Assembly: GCF_020404405.1 (NCBI RefSeq)
Contig: NZ_JAIZDA010000026.1
Coordinates: 1-53,527, forward strand
Source of the DNA: Novosphingobium sp. FKTRR1
Lineage (GTDB): Bacteria > Pseudomonadota > Alphaproteobacteria > Sphingomonadales > Sphingomonadaceae
Reading direction: 5' to 3'
Length of the DNA stretch: 53,527 bases
In this document: piece by piece, positions 15,146 through 23,358 of the stretch
Position numbering within the stretch: position 1 is the stretch's first letter
Layout of the letters: the number at the start of each line of letters is the position of its first letter
Notes under the pieces: generated by a model
Told to the model about the DNA's origin: nothing
The model's database searches: none
The model's input: only the letters and a program-made list of their open reading frames with translations
Position numbers and translations under genes: made by a program

Positions 15146-17611
15146 TCAGAAGTGATAGCCGAGCGTCACACCATAAGTCACCGGATCGCGGCGCCTGCTG
15201 CTGGTGATGCCGAGTGCACCGATATAAAGGTTCTGAACAAAAGCCCGATTGTCAGTCAGGTTCTTGCCCCAAACCGTAACCGTCACGCCGGCATCGCTCT
15301 CATAGCTGATGTTGCCGCCCAGAACGCCCGCTGAAGGTGTGGTGAACGAGTCGATCGCCGCCGCAGAGTTCGGGGTGATCGTAGTGCCTGTATAGTTTAG
15401 AAGCTCGGGTGAGCCGTAGTACTTGTCGGTCCACGAATAGTCGATGCGGGCGTTTAGCTTGCCCTGGCCGACACGCCGATGAAAATCAGCTGCAACGGTA
15501 AAGCTGCTCTTAGGCACCGCAACAAAGGCATCACCAGAGTGATCAACGAAGGTGCTGCTGCCAAACGCAATGGGCTGGGTATACTTCTTATACTTGGGAT
15601 CGACAATCGAGCCAGTTGCAGACAGCGTAAAATCCGGCGTAACCGCAGCGGCAAGCTCGGCTTCTACGCCGAAGTTTTCCTGCTTCTCAGCATTGTAGAG
15701 CACTGTAAGCAGATTCGTGGTGCCCGGCACGTTAAGCAAAAGCGAACGTTGCGCATCTGAGATCTGGTTGTGATAAGCTGCGATATTGAGCCGAACCTTG
15801 CGGTCAAGAAACTCGGATTTGATGCCGATTTCCTGCTCGTCGTTCAATTCCGGCTTGAACGGTGAGAACGTCGCCGGATCGCCGCTAGCGCGCAAGTTCT
15901 GCCCACCGGAGCGATATCCGCGGCCGATCTTGGCGTAGATGAGCACGTCAGGACTGACCTTGTAGTCGAGGCCCACGGTGTAGCTCAGATTCCGGAAGGT
16001 ATCTGAGCGGCCAGCGCTGCAGTTGTCATTGGCGACAGTTGTGATCGTCGGAAGGCTGCAACTGATGTAAGCGGTGGTATTAAATAATGCATTGCCATTT
16101 CGGGTAATGAGCGCCTTCTTATCGCTTGACCAGCGTAACCCACCAGTAAGCGTGAGGGCATCGGTGAAATGGTAGCTTGCCTGTGCGTAGACGCCAATGC
16201 TCTTGTTATCGATATCGCCCCGGAATAGACCTGTGGTATTTGGCACAAACGTACCGGCAGGGATGCCGGCTGGCGCAAGCGCACCGACAAAAGCAAGAAA
16301 CGGCACGAAGCCGATCGCGTTGTTGGAGGTTGAGCGATCATAGCCAGCTTCGGTGAAGTAGGTGGCGCCGGTCGCATAGTCGAGTTTGCCGCCCAGCGTC
16401 TTGCCGGTCAGCTGCACTTCGCCCGACCACTGGTGCAAATCCTGATAGCCTGTGGATTGCAGGAGCAGATAAGGCGAGCCGTCGAGGTCAATGCTGCTCT
16501 GCGAAGTGATTTTGCGATAGCCACCAATCAGCTTCAGCGTGCTCCCGCCCCTGTCGACTTGCGCCGTCAGATTGTAGTTCTGGGTCTTGGTGTCGGTCCG
16601 CGGTGCATCGTTAAGCGTCACGGTGCGTGGATCGGTGTTGCTGAGGCCGATCTGCGAGGGCGAAGGTTGCGACGCCTGGTTTAGTGCAGCAGCAGTGTTT
16701 GCAGGCGCAAAGCCGGCTACAGCGCCGAACTGAGTGCTCGCCAGCTGTTCATACGTGAGCGCCGTGCCAGACACCAGGCGCACCTGACGCGCCGGTCCAT
16801 TCGACTTGTAGCTGTACCATTCACCAGATCCCAGAAGTGAGATATTGTCAGAAACCTGCCACAGCGCCTTCACCCGACCGGTCACGTTGTCGATATTGTC
16901 ATATTTTGCACCAGTCGCGGTGTCGGTAGTGTAGCCATCGCGCTTGCGGACCTTGATCGCGCCGCGCAATCCCAGTTTGTCCTTGATCACCGGCAGGTTC
17001 AGAACAGCAGTGCCATCAAATTCATTGAACCGGCCATAAGTCGCCGAAACACTGCCGCTGAAGGCATCAAGCGAAGGCTTATTGGTTTCGAGGATCACCG
17101 CGCCAGCCGAAGTGTTGCGGCCGAACAGCGTACCCTGTGGCCCCTTGAGTACCTGCACGCTCGCAAGATCGAGCAGATCCGCATTCAGGCCATAGGTGCG
17201 CGCGATATAGACGCCGTCGAGATAAGTGCCGACCGAGGGCTCAAGCGTGGCGAGCGCATCGTTCTGAACCTGGCCACGGATCGACAACTGCAGCGCAGTT
17301 GGGCTCGATGGCGCCTCGATGGTGGTGAAGCCCGGCGTAAAGGCTGCAATTTCGCTCACTTTGAAGGCATTTTGCGAGGCAAGCTGTGCACCCGAAAACG
17401 CCGTCACGGCAACCGGCACGTCCTGCAGCTTTTCATTGACCTTGCGCGCAGTGACGATGATTTCCTGCAGGCCAGCACCCTGGTCGGGCGCCGCAGCTTC
17501 AGCCGCAGCCGCCGCTTCATCGGCATAGGCCTGCCCGCCCGACAGAATCATTGCTGCTGCTGCGACTCCGCCCAGCAGATTAACCGCGGTACGCTTGGAA
17601 AGCTTAGGCAT
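15146..17611 (-). CDS. TonB-dependent outer-membrane receptor
   Basis: 821 aa. A signal peptide (basic N-terminus, hydrophobic stretch to about residue 28, cleavage near QAYADEA) is followed by the TonB-box-like LQEIIVTARK, a plug domain (VPVAVTAFSGAQLAS, VLKGPQGTLFGRNTSAGAV) and a 22-strand barrel ending in the aromatic terminus YGVTLGYHF. It takes up a bulky substrate across the outer membrane using TonB-ExbBD energy. GGGGAGGAG lies about 10 nt before the ATG. A class-I GntR-type operator sits 48 bp upstream, so uptake appears to be controlled together with the catabolic operons; this makes it the likely importer of the cluster's substrate. Two hairpins follow the gene. Codon use matches the neighbours. 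Confidence 0.95.
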   Translation of the reverse strand: MPKLSKRTAVNLLGGVAAAAMILSGGQAYADEAAAAAEAAAPDQGAGLQEIIVTARKVNEKLQDVPVAVTAFSGAQLASQNAFKVSEIAAFTPGFTTIEAPSSPTALQLSIRGQVQNDALATLEPSVGTYLDGVYIARTYGLNADLLDLASVQVLKGPQGTLFGRNTSAGAVILETNKPSLDAFSGSVSATYGRFNEFDGTAVLNLPVIKDKLGLRGAIKVRKRDGYTTDTATGAKYDNIDNVTGRVKALWQVSDNISLLGSGEWYSYKSNGPARQVRLVSGTALTYEQLASTQFGAVAGFAPANTAAALNQASQPSPSQIGLSNTDPRTVTLNDAPRTDTKTQNYNLTAQVDRGGSTLKLIGGYRKITSQSSIDLDGSPYLLLQSTGYQDLHQWSGEVQLTGKTLGGKLDYATGATYFTEAGYDRSTSNNAIGFVPFLAFVGALAPAGIPAGTFVPNTTGLFRGDIDNKSIGVYAQASYHFTDALTLTGGLRWSSDKKALITRNGNALFNTTAYISCSLPTITTVANDNCSAGRSDTFRNLSYTVGLDYKVSPDVLIYAKIGRGYRSGGQNLRASGDPATFSPFKPELNDEQEIGIKSEFLDRKVRLNIAAYHNQISDAQRSLLLNVPGTTNLLTVLYNAEKQENFGVEAELAAAVTPDFTLSATGSIVDPKYKKYTQPIAFGSSTFVDHSGDAFVAVPKSSFTVAADFHRRVGQGKLNARIDYSWTDKYYGSPELLNYTGTTITPNSAAAIDSFTTPSAGVLGGNISYESDAGVTVTVWGKNLTDNRAFVQNLYIGALGITSSRRRDPVTYGVTLGYHF

Positions 17612-17658
17612 TTTCAGGTCTCCTCCCCAAGAGCGATGCGTGCCGCTCGAAGTGTGTG

Positions 17659-17674
17659 ACTTATATAACTAGGT
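17659..17674 (-). promoter_or_regulatory. GntR-type operator, class I (ACTTATATAACTAGGT)
   Basis: Identical to the gntR/amidohydrolase copy at 11477. It lies 48 bp upstream of the TonB receptor start and 48 bp downstream of the DUF2889-like gene's stop, so the receptor has its own regulated promoter. Confidence 0.72.
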
Positions 17675-17722
17675 CGACCAAGATACACAAGAAAAACCGG
17701 CAAATCGTGCGTGACTATGGCC

Positions 17723-18727
17723 CTATGGCAACACTAGGGCCAATGAGGGCACATCCGCCAAGGCCCGAAGCACGTCGTTGAGATGGGTGCAGCCAAGCGT
17801 CGAGGGCAGTGCTTCGACCACCGAGTCGCGAAACTCACGGACATCGCTCCCGATCAGCCGCGTCGCTTTGACTGAGGCTCCAGGGCATTCGCGGTAAGGC
17901 AAGATCAGCGGCAGTGCCTGCAGGGCAAGCAGCCGCGATGTAACCGGGTCGATCTCTGCATAGAGTCGGTATTCATGGATAGCAGTGCGTCCGCCTGCGG
18001 GATTCGAACCGCTATCCTGAAAGCCGGCATCGACCATAATCACACCGTTTTCTCGCCAAAGGTCGAGCCGGCGCGCGCGCCGCTTCTTGGGCCCCTCCTG
18101 GAACGGCAAAGGATGCCAACCCGCGGCATCGTCAGGATGCTCCAGCGGGCCGACTTCGGTGAAGGACTGGTTGATATTATCTGGGGTGCCATCTGCCTTG
18201 AAGGCACTGCCGCCGGTGGTAAAGCCAGTGCATATATCGTTCATTACGCCCTTGCGGCCAGCCGTCGACTGCTGGGCACCGCGCTGCGGACCAGAAGCCC
18301 AATCGCCGCGCCAAAGCGACCAGATCCATCCCGCCACCAGGCTGGCTCCAGCGAAGTCGTCGAGGACTTGATAGGCCGGCGTGCCGCGGATATCACCAAG
18401 GATATCGGCGATTGCACGGCGGCTCGAACCGCCTGCACGCACACCGACCAACTCCTGCACCCTCGGATGCACTGGGCTCAATGCGATCCGCTGAATCTCG
18501 CGCATCGGCGAGGCGAGGATCTGAAATCCTCCCGACGCAATCTCGACCGCTTCGCCCTCCAACGGTGTCAGCAGATCGCGTGCGCGGCCGACCATTTCCC
18601 AAGGCTCGCCAAACCCGGCCGGCCAATCGGAATCGATCGAGGTGGTGCGCCGGATCGAACCCGGCCGCCGCAGCGGGGCATGCCCGGCGCTCTGGCGGGC
18701 GAAGGGAAACTGCTGCGGCCGATCCAT
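17723..18727 (-). CDS. DUF2889-like protein of unknown function
   Basis: 334 aa. I recognise the C-terminal signature of DUF2889 proteins: AEIDPVTSRLLALQALPL, then LPYRECPGAS and CTHLNDVLRALADV at the end. The N-terminal half has RRTTSIDSDWPAGFGEP, also family-like ('RRT.S.D..WP'). No signal peptide or membrane segment. No biochemical function is established that I can name. The conserved Cys-Thr-His and Glu-Cys-Pro residues might bind a metal (inference). AAGGAT precedes ATG 18727 and the gene follows an SDR by 9 nt, as the last member of a five-gene operon. Similar genes are common in sphingomonad and actinobacterial catabolic clusters. Confidence 0.7.
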   Translation of the reverse strand: MDRPQQFPFARQSAGHAPLRRPGSIRRTTSIDSDWPAGFGEPWEMVGRARDLLTPLEGEAVEIASGGFQILASPMREIQRIALSPVHPRVQELVGVRAGGSSRRAIADILGDIRGTPAYQVLDDFAGASLVAGWIWSLWRGDWASGPQRGAQQSTAGRKGVMNDICTGFTTGGSAFKADGTPDNINQSFTEVGPLEHPDDAAGWHPLPFQEGPKKRRARRLDLWRENGVIMVDAGFQDSGSNPAGGRTAIHEYRLYAEIDPVTSRLLALQALPLILPYRECPGASVKATRLIGSDVREFRDSVVEALPSTLGCTHLNDVLRALADVPSLALVLP

Positions 18728-18736
18728 TTTAGATCC

Positions 18737-19531
18737 TTACTTGGGAGGCATGCGGATGGCGCCATCGAGGCGGATACATTGGCCATTGAAGTAGGTATTG
18801 CGCGCGAGTTCGAGCACGAGACTGCCAAACTCGTCGGGCCGTCCGAGGCGCTTGGGAAATGGAACGGATGCCTCCAGCCCGGCAAAGATGGCGGGCGCTT
18901 TTTCCTTCACTCCCAACATTGGCGGCGTGGCGAAGATCCCGGGCACAATCGCGTTCACGCGGATCCCGACATCCATCAGATCGCGCGCCATCGGCAAAAC
19001 CATGGCGTTGACTGCCCCCTTGCCGCCGCCATAGGCGACTTGCCCGATCTGCCCGTCCTGCGATGCGGCCGAGGAGGTCATGATGATGCAGCCGCGCTCG
19101 CCATCATCGCCGATCGGGTCGGAATTGGCCATCCCCAGCGCGGCAATCGACGCAATCCGATAGCTCGCGGTGAAGATGCCATCCGCCGAGCGAGCGATCA
19201 TTTCGGTCGGAGTGCGCTTGTAGCCGCCCGTTTCCTTGTTGAACGAGATGGTTTTGCCCCCGCCAGTCACCATGGCGCAGTGGACCACGATCCGTTCCTG
19301 ACCATGCGCAGCGCGGGCTTTGGCATAACCGGCCTCGACGCTTTCTTCCGAGGTGATATCCACCTGGCAGAACACACCGCCGATTGCCTGCGCGACAGCT
19401 TCGCCAGCCTCCTCGTTCATGTCAAACACAGCAACCTTGACCCCAGCGGCGGCAAGCGCTTCGGCACTCGCTCGACCAAGCCCTGATGCGGCCCCGGTGA
19501 CCACGGCGGCAATGGAACTATCGATCTTCAT
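18737..19531 (-). CDS. SDR, 3-hydroxyacyl-CoA dehydrogenase type-2 (HSD17B10)-like
   Basis: 264 aa classical short-chain dehydrogenase. It has TGAASGLG (NAD-binding turn, residues 12-19), FDMNEEAG (Asp37 after strand 2, favouring NAD), catalytic Ser in IIMTSSAASQDG, and Tyr167-x3-Lys171 (YGGGK). The usual NNAG reads VVHCAMV. Length and the ending FNGQCIRLDGAIRMPPK resemble the HSD17B10/FadB2-type 3-hydroxyacyl-CoA dehydrogenases, which oxidise hydroxyacyl-CoAs and hydroxysteroids. It sits in a five-gene operon between another SDR (20 nt gap) and the DUF2889-like gene (9 nt gap). Predicted role: oxidation of a beta-hydroxyacyl-CoA; the substrate is inferred only. Confidence 0.85.
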   Translation of the reverse strand: MKIDSSIAAVVTGAASGLGRASAEALAAAGVKVAVFDMNEEAGEAVAQAIGGVFCQVDITSEESVEAGYAKARAAHGQERIVVHCAMVTGGGKTISFNKETGGYKRTPTEMIARSADGIFTASYRIASIAALGMANSDPIGDDGERGCIIMTSSAASQDGQIGQVAYGGGKGAVNAMVLPMARDLMDVGIRVNAIVPGIFATPPMLGVKEKAPAIFAGLEASVPFPKRLGRPDEFGSLVLELARNTYFNGQCIRLDGAIRMPPK

Positions 19532-19551
19532 GGGTGTGCTCCTGACTGCAT

Positions 19552-20385
19552 TTAATCGGGTTCGGGCAGGACGTGCTGCTGCGCTTTGAGCCGCACCTGC
19601 AAAACATCATCTTCGCCGCCCTCGCCGCGCAACGCGACAGAAGCACCGCCGTCGAGCTTCAACGTGGTACCGGTGCAGTATCCCGCCTTCTCAGAGGCGA
19701 AATAGAAGCAGGCATGGGCAACATCTGCTGGCGTTCCGGCGCGACCGACCGGTATCGTCGCGCCATAGGCGGCAAGCCCCTCCGGCCCCAGCACGCGCAA
19801 AGCGTTGTCACTGGCAACGAGCCCCGGACTGATCGCATTGACGGTGATATTCTCGCGAACGACATCGCCAGCCGCGCCGCGCACAAAAGCATCAAGTGCG
19901 GCCTTCGCCATGCCATAGGCAGTCATGTGCGGAACAGTGACGAACGTGCCGTTGACCGAGCCAATTGCAATGAAGCGGCCGCCCTGCGGTGCCGCAGCAA
20001 GCTGCGGCCTAGCTGCATCAAGCAGCCACCAGGCCGCCTTGGCGATCGAGGCAAAGCCGGCTTCCATTGCCTCGTCACTGACCGCGCCAAGTCCGCCGTG
20101 CGCGATTTCCGCCGCGCAGTGCACGACCACATCGACCCGGCCAAACAGGGCAACAGCAGTCGTCACCAGATCGCGGCACGATTGGTGGTTCTTGACGTCG
20201 AGCCCGCAGACTTCTGCCCGACCGCCTGCCGACACTATCGCGGCGCGCGCCTGTTCGGCAAATGAAAGGGTCCGCGCACCAAGCAGAACATGCGCGCCTT
20301 CGGCCGCAAAGGCCTCAGCGATGCCCCGCCCGATCCCGCGCCCGGCGCCGGTCACGATCACACAGCGTCCAGCAAATTCGCTCAT
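19552..20385 (-). CDS. SDR family oxidoreductase
   Basis: 277 aa. Classical SDR with TGAGRGIG (residues 12-19), Arg38 after strand 2 (LLGARTL, suggesting NADP), AIGSVNG with the catalytic Ser, and YGMAK (Tyr-x3-Lys). The NNAG tetrad is replaced by VVHCAAE. It has a C-terminal extension of about 20 residues (GGEDDVLQVRLKAQQ) after the normal SDR ending LKLDGGASVALRG, whose function is unknown. ATG 20385 overlaps the stop of the upstream ligase (ATGA), showing translational coupling. Alcohol/ketone interconversion on a pathway intermediate is the general expectation. Confidence 0.85.
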   Translation of the reverse strand: MSEFAGRCVIVTGAGRGIGRGIAEAFAAEGAHVLLGARTLSFAEQARAAIVSAGGRAEVCGLDVKNHQSCRDLVTTAVALFGRVDVVVHCAAEIAHGGLGAVSDEAMEAGFASIAKAAWWLLDAARPQLAAAPQGGRFIAIGSVNGTFVTVPHMTAYGMAKAALDAFVRGAAGDVVRENITVNAISPGLVASDNALRVLGPEGLAAYGATIPVGRAGTPADVAHACFYFASEKAGYCTGTTLKLDGGASVALRGEGGEDDVLQVRLKAQQHVLPEPD

Positions 20386-21905
20386 GCCTCCGGCTCTTCG
20401 AACAGCGCCCTGAGGCCGGGAGCAGAGGGCTTCATCGATGGTGTTCGGGGAAAATCCTCGACGAAACGGTAGTGCAATGGGACCTGATAGGCGATCAGGC
20501 GCTCCTTCAGGAAAGCCTTGAGAACTTCCGGGTCGGGGCGATCGATCCCGGCCCGCAGGATGATTGCCGCAGCTGGAACCGCACCGAGCCGCGCATCCGC
20601 CACACCCACCACCGCCGCTTCACGCACCGCCGGGTGCTGATGTAGCGCCTGGACCACGTCGTCCGGATGGATCTTGAAACCGCCGCGGATGATTGCATTG
20701 TCAGCGCGACCGCTGATAAATAGAAAGCCGTCACCATCGAGCACGGCGCGGTCGGTGGTGCGCAGCCAGGCTTCACCATCTTTTGCAAAACTTGGCCCCA
20801 ACTGATCGCCCTTCAGTTCGAGCAGGCCTTCTTCGCCATGAGGCAACTCCAACCCATTTTCCGGACCGACCACGCGAGCGCTGATGTTCGTATGAACTCG
20901 GCCGACCGAACCGTGTTTCGCTTTCCAGTGCGCCTTGAAATCATCAAGCGACCAGCCTGCAATGGCACCGGCGAATTCGGTCGCACCATAGTTCGCCAGA
21001 ATCGGGATCCCGTACTTGTCGAAGAACGCGTCGACCAGTTCAGGCGCGAGTGGGGCGGTCCCGCTAATCATCGCAGTGAGGCTGGACAGCGCATCGGTGT
21101 CAACATCCGCCTCCAACAACATTCTAATAGCGGAAGGGACCGCGCCGGCCACTTTGGGCCGGTTGCGGCGGACCGCCTCAACCCAACCTTCGACGGTGAA
21201 TTTCTCCAGCAGGCTGATCTTGCGGCCAGCGGCCAGAGCGCCGATGCAGCCATAAATTCCGCCGATGTGGGTGAGCGGGTTGTTGACCATCGTTACGCCC
21301 GAACGCAACTGCGGCGAATCGGCAAAATCGCGACCGCGTTCGTAACGGGTGAACCCGGCGAAGCTCGCGTCGAACGAGGCGCGGGTGAGCGGCACCCGCT
21401 TTGGCGCGCCGGTCGTACCGCTGGTCAGCATTTCGATCGCCACCCCCGGCGACGTCTGGACAGCGCAGCGCGGCACTTCGTGGCCGGGAAGCAACCGCAT
21501 GCCTTCCAGCCGCGCCCCGATCGCAATCACCGCGCTGCCCGCCCGGCTTAGCGCATCAACGATGCCAGACCGCTCCAGATCGCTTTCATCGGCAATGATC
21601 GCAGGCAGGCCCAGTCCTTCAATATCCCCAAAGAGCTTGGCATCGGGCAGAACCGGATTGAGCGAGACGAGGCAGCGGTCCGATGCCAGCACGGCCAGAA
21701 TAGCCGCTATATGGCCGGGCCGGTTGCGCAGCAGTATTCCAACACGGGCCTCGGCCGGCAACTCCATTTGCTCAAGCGCGGTCTCGAGCGCTCCTACGAC
21801 GCGCGCCAGGTCGCTCCAAGTGTAGTCCGCACCCTCAAAATCGATCTCTGCCCGCTGAGGATCGAGCGCCATGATTGCGCGCAGCTTGTCCGTCATGAGG
21901 GCCAT
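20382..21905 (-). CDS. AMP-dependent acyl-CoA ligase
   Basis: 507 aa. Adenylate-forming enzyme with P-loop MLTSGTTGAPKRVPLT, NYGATEFAG (adenine motif), TDRAVLDGDGFLFISGRADN (hinge), IIRGGFKIHPDDV and the C-terminal PRTPSMKPSAPGLR with the conserved Lys. Start ATG 21905 overlaps the upstream SDR stop by one base (TGATG); an ATG at 21971 lies inside that SDR and is not used. A nearby ATG at 21896 is an alternative. It thioesterifies a carboxylic acid. It differs strongly from the ligase at 3883, so two acids, or two stages of the pathway, are probably activated. Confidence 0.88.
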   Translation of the reverse strand: MALMTDKLRAIMALDPQRAEIDFEGADYTWSDLARVVGALETALEQMELPAEARVGILLRNRPGHIAAILAVLASDRCLVSLNPVLPDAKLFGDIEGLGLPAIIADESDLERSGIVDALSRAGSAVIAIGARLEGMRLLPGHEVPRCAVQTSPGVAIEMLTSGTTGAPKRVPLTRASFDASFAGFTRYERGRDFADSPQLRSGVTMVNNPLTHIGGIYGCIGALAAGRKISLLEKFTVEGWVEAVRRNRPKVAGAVPSAIRMLLEADVDTDALSSLTAMISGTAPLAPELVDAFFDKYGIPILANYGATEFAGAIAGWSLDDFKAHWKAKHGSVGRVHTNISARVVGPENGLELPHGEEGLLELKGDQLGPSFAKDGEAWLRTTDRAVLDGDGFLFISGRADNAIIRGGFKIHPDDVVQALHQHPAVREAAVVGVADARLGAVPAAAIILRAGIDRPDPEVLKAFLKERLIAYQVPLHYRFVEDFPRTPSMKPSAPGLRALFEEPEA

Positions 21906-22669
21906 CAGAGGGCGAGCCCGCCAGCCGCCTCGATCACGTTGCCGGTAACCCAGCGCGCTTCCTCGCGGCACAGCATCATGACGGCGCCAGCAATATCGTC
22001 GGGCTGACCCATCCGACCCATCGGCGTGGTCTTGGCATTGGCCTCGTCAAACCCCGGCCGCTCGCGCAGCTTGGCGATAAATTGGGTAGCCACGGCGCCG
22101 GGGGCGATCAGGTTGCAGGTGATCCCGCGCTTGGCGACCGCGACAGCAGTGGAGAAAGTCAGGCTCTGCAAGGCGCGCTTGGACATCGCATAGCCCGCCG
22201 CGAAATGCTGCGCCACTTTGCCCGAGATCGAGCCGATATTGACCACCCGGCCATGGTCGCGAAGGCGAGACAGCGCAGCCTGGGTGACCAGATAGGGCCC
22301 CTTGGCGTTGACTGCCATCATCCGGTCGAAGAGTTCTTCCGACCCGCCCTTCAGGCTGGCGTCCTCGCCGTCGCTACCGACCCCAGCATTGTTGACCAGA
22401 ATATCGAGATTTGGCGCAGGGCCGAACTGCGCATCGCAGAGGGCGAACAGCGCCACGATCGAGGCGCCATCGGAAACATCAGCCTTGATCGCAAGGGCCG
22501 TGCCTCCGGCGGCGGCAATCTCGGCGACGAGCGCATCGGCAGCGTCCTGCGCCCCACGCCACACGAACGCGACAGTTGCGCCTTCCGCCGCCAATCGGCG
22601 CACGATCGCAGCGCCGATTCCCCTTGCGCCGCCGGTGACGAGCGCGGTCTTTCCATCCAGACATCCCAT
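21905..22669 (-). CDS. SDR family oxidoreductase
   Basis: 254 aa, very standard SDR: TGGARGIG (residues 12-19), NNAGVGS, catalytic Ser in NIGSISGKV, YAMSK (Tyr-x3-Lys) and the ending GNVIEAAGGLAL. Closest in style to FabG-type 3-oxoacyl reductases. First gene of a five-gene minus operon, with a class-I-like operator 25 nt upstream, in the 52-bp gap behind the TetR gene. NAD(P)-dependent oxidation or reduction of a CoA-bound or free alcohol is expected. Confidence 0.87.
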   Translation of the reverse strand: MGCLDGKTALVTGGARGIGAAIVRRLAAEGATVAFVWRGAQDAADALVAEIAAAGGTALAIKADVSDGASIVALFALCDAQFGPAPNLDILVNNAGVGSDGEDASLKGGSEELFDRMMAVNAKGPYLVTQAALSRLRDHGRVVNIGSISGKVAQHFAAGYAMSKRALQSLTFSTAVAVAKRGITCNLIAPGAVATQFIAKLRERPGFDEANAKTTPMGRMGQPDDIAGAVMMLCREEARWVTGNVIEAAGGLAL

Positions 22670-22693
22670 AGCGCGATTGTGCCGAGATATCTT

Positions 22694-22709
22694 ACCTAGT
22701 GCAATAACT
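22694..22709 (-). promoter_or_regulatory. GntR-type operator, class I, diverged (AGTTATTGCACTAGGT)
   Basis: Read on the minus strand it matches AGTTATATAACTAGGT at 13 of 16 positions, keeping both AGTTAT and CTAGGT ends. It lies 25 bp before the SDR/ligase/SDR/SDR/DUF2889 operon. Confidence 0.58.
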
Positions 22710-22721
22710 GTTTATCGTCGC

Positions 22722-23300
22722 TCAATCGATCAGGGATTGAAATGCCGCAACTAGCCACGCCCGCGTTTCCGCCGACATCTGCACTCCGAAAGCGTTTAGC
22801 GGATAGAGTTCGCGGTAAAGCGTAAGACCCGAGGCGAGCGCAGCGAAACAGGTCGCCTTTCCCTCGCCGCGCTCCTGTCCGTACCAGTGAGCCAAGGGCT
22901 CGAGAAAAAGCTCTTTCAGCAGGCGGTCGGTTATTGCCCGCGCCGTGGGATCGGCACTGGCTAGCATCATCATCGGCAGGGGGTTGCGCCGGCTCCGCTG
23001 GCTGTCGGTCAGCAGATCAACCACCGCCATACCAAACGATTCCCTTGGCAATCCTATCACCTGCTTTGTGTCCAGCAGCTCGGAAAGCGCCGCTTCATAG
23101 AGCCTTTCCTTGGAGCCGAAGTAGCGGCTCACGAGTGCTGGATTGACCCCGGCCGCGGCCGTGATCTCGCGCACGCCAGTATCGGTATAGCCACGAGTCG
23201 AAAAGGCGTCCTGCGCCGCCGCAAGGATCGCGGTGCGTGTGCGCTGCGCATCACGCTGGGGCCGGAGAGCAGTTTCAAGTGTGGATTCAGGCATTGACAT
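22722..23300 (-). CDS. TetR-family transcriptional regulator
   Basis: 192 aa. The N-terminal TetR helix-turn-helix is RTRTAILAAAQDAFSTRGY followed by GVREITAAAGVNPALVSRYF and GSKERLYEAAL (residues 20-70). The all-helical C-terminal domain resembles TetR_C members that sense hydrophobic ligands. Divergent from the P450 gene; a perfect inverted repeat lies in the 58-bp space, overlapping the likely promoters of both genes. Hence probably an autorepressor and repressor of the P450-aldehyde dehydrogenase-SDR operon. Confidence 0.88.
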   Translation of the reverse strand: MSMPESTLETALRPQRDAQRTRTAILAAAQDAFSTRGYTDTGVREITAAAGVNPALVSRYFGSKERLYEAALSELLDTKQVIGLPRESFGMAVVDLLTDSQRSRRNPLPMMMLASADPTARAITDRLLKELFLEPLAHWYGQERGEGKATCFAALASGLTLYRELYPLNAFGVQMSAETRAWLVAAFQSLID

Positions 23301-23305
23301 GCTAT

Positions 23306-23321
23306 GTAAACCACCGTTTAC
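23306..23321. promoter_or_regulatory. TetR operator, GTAAAC-N4-GTTTAC
   Basis: Perfect 6-bp inverted repeat with a 4-bp spacer in the divergent region between tetR (start 23300) and the P450 gene (start 23359). Typical size and place for a TetR dimer site. Confidence 0.7.
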
Positions 23322-23358
23322 TTAGAGGCAAGGACATAAACGAGAGGAGTGCGATTCG

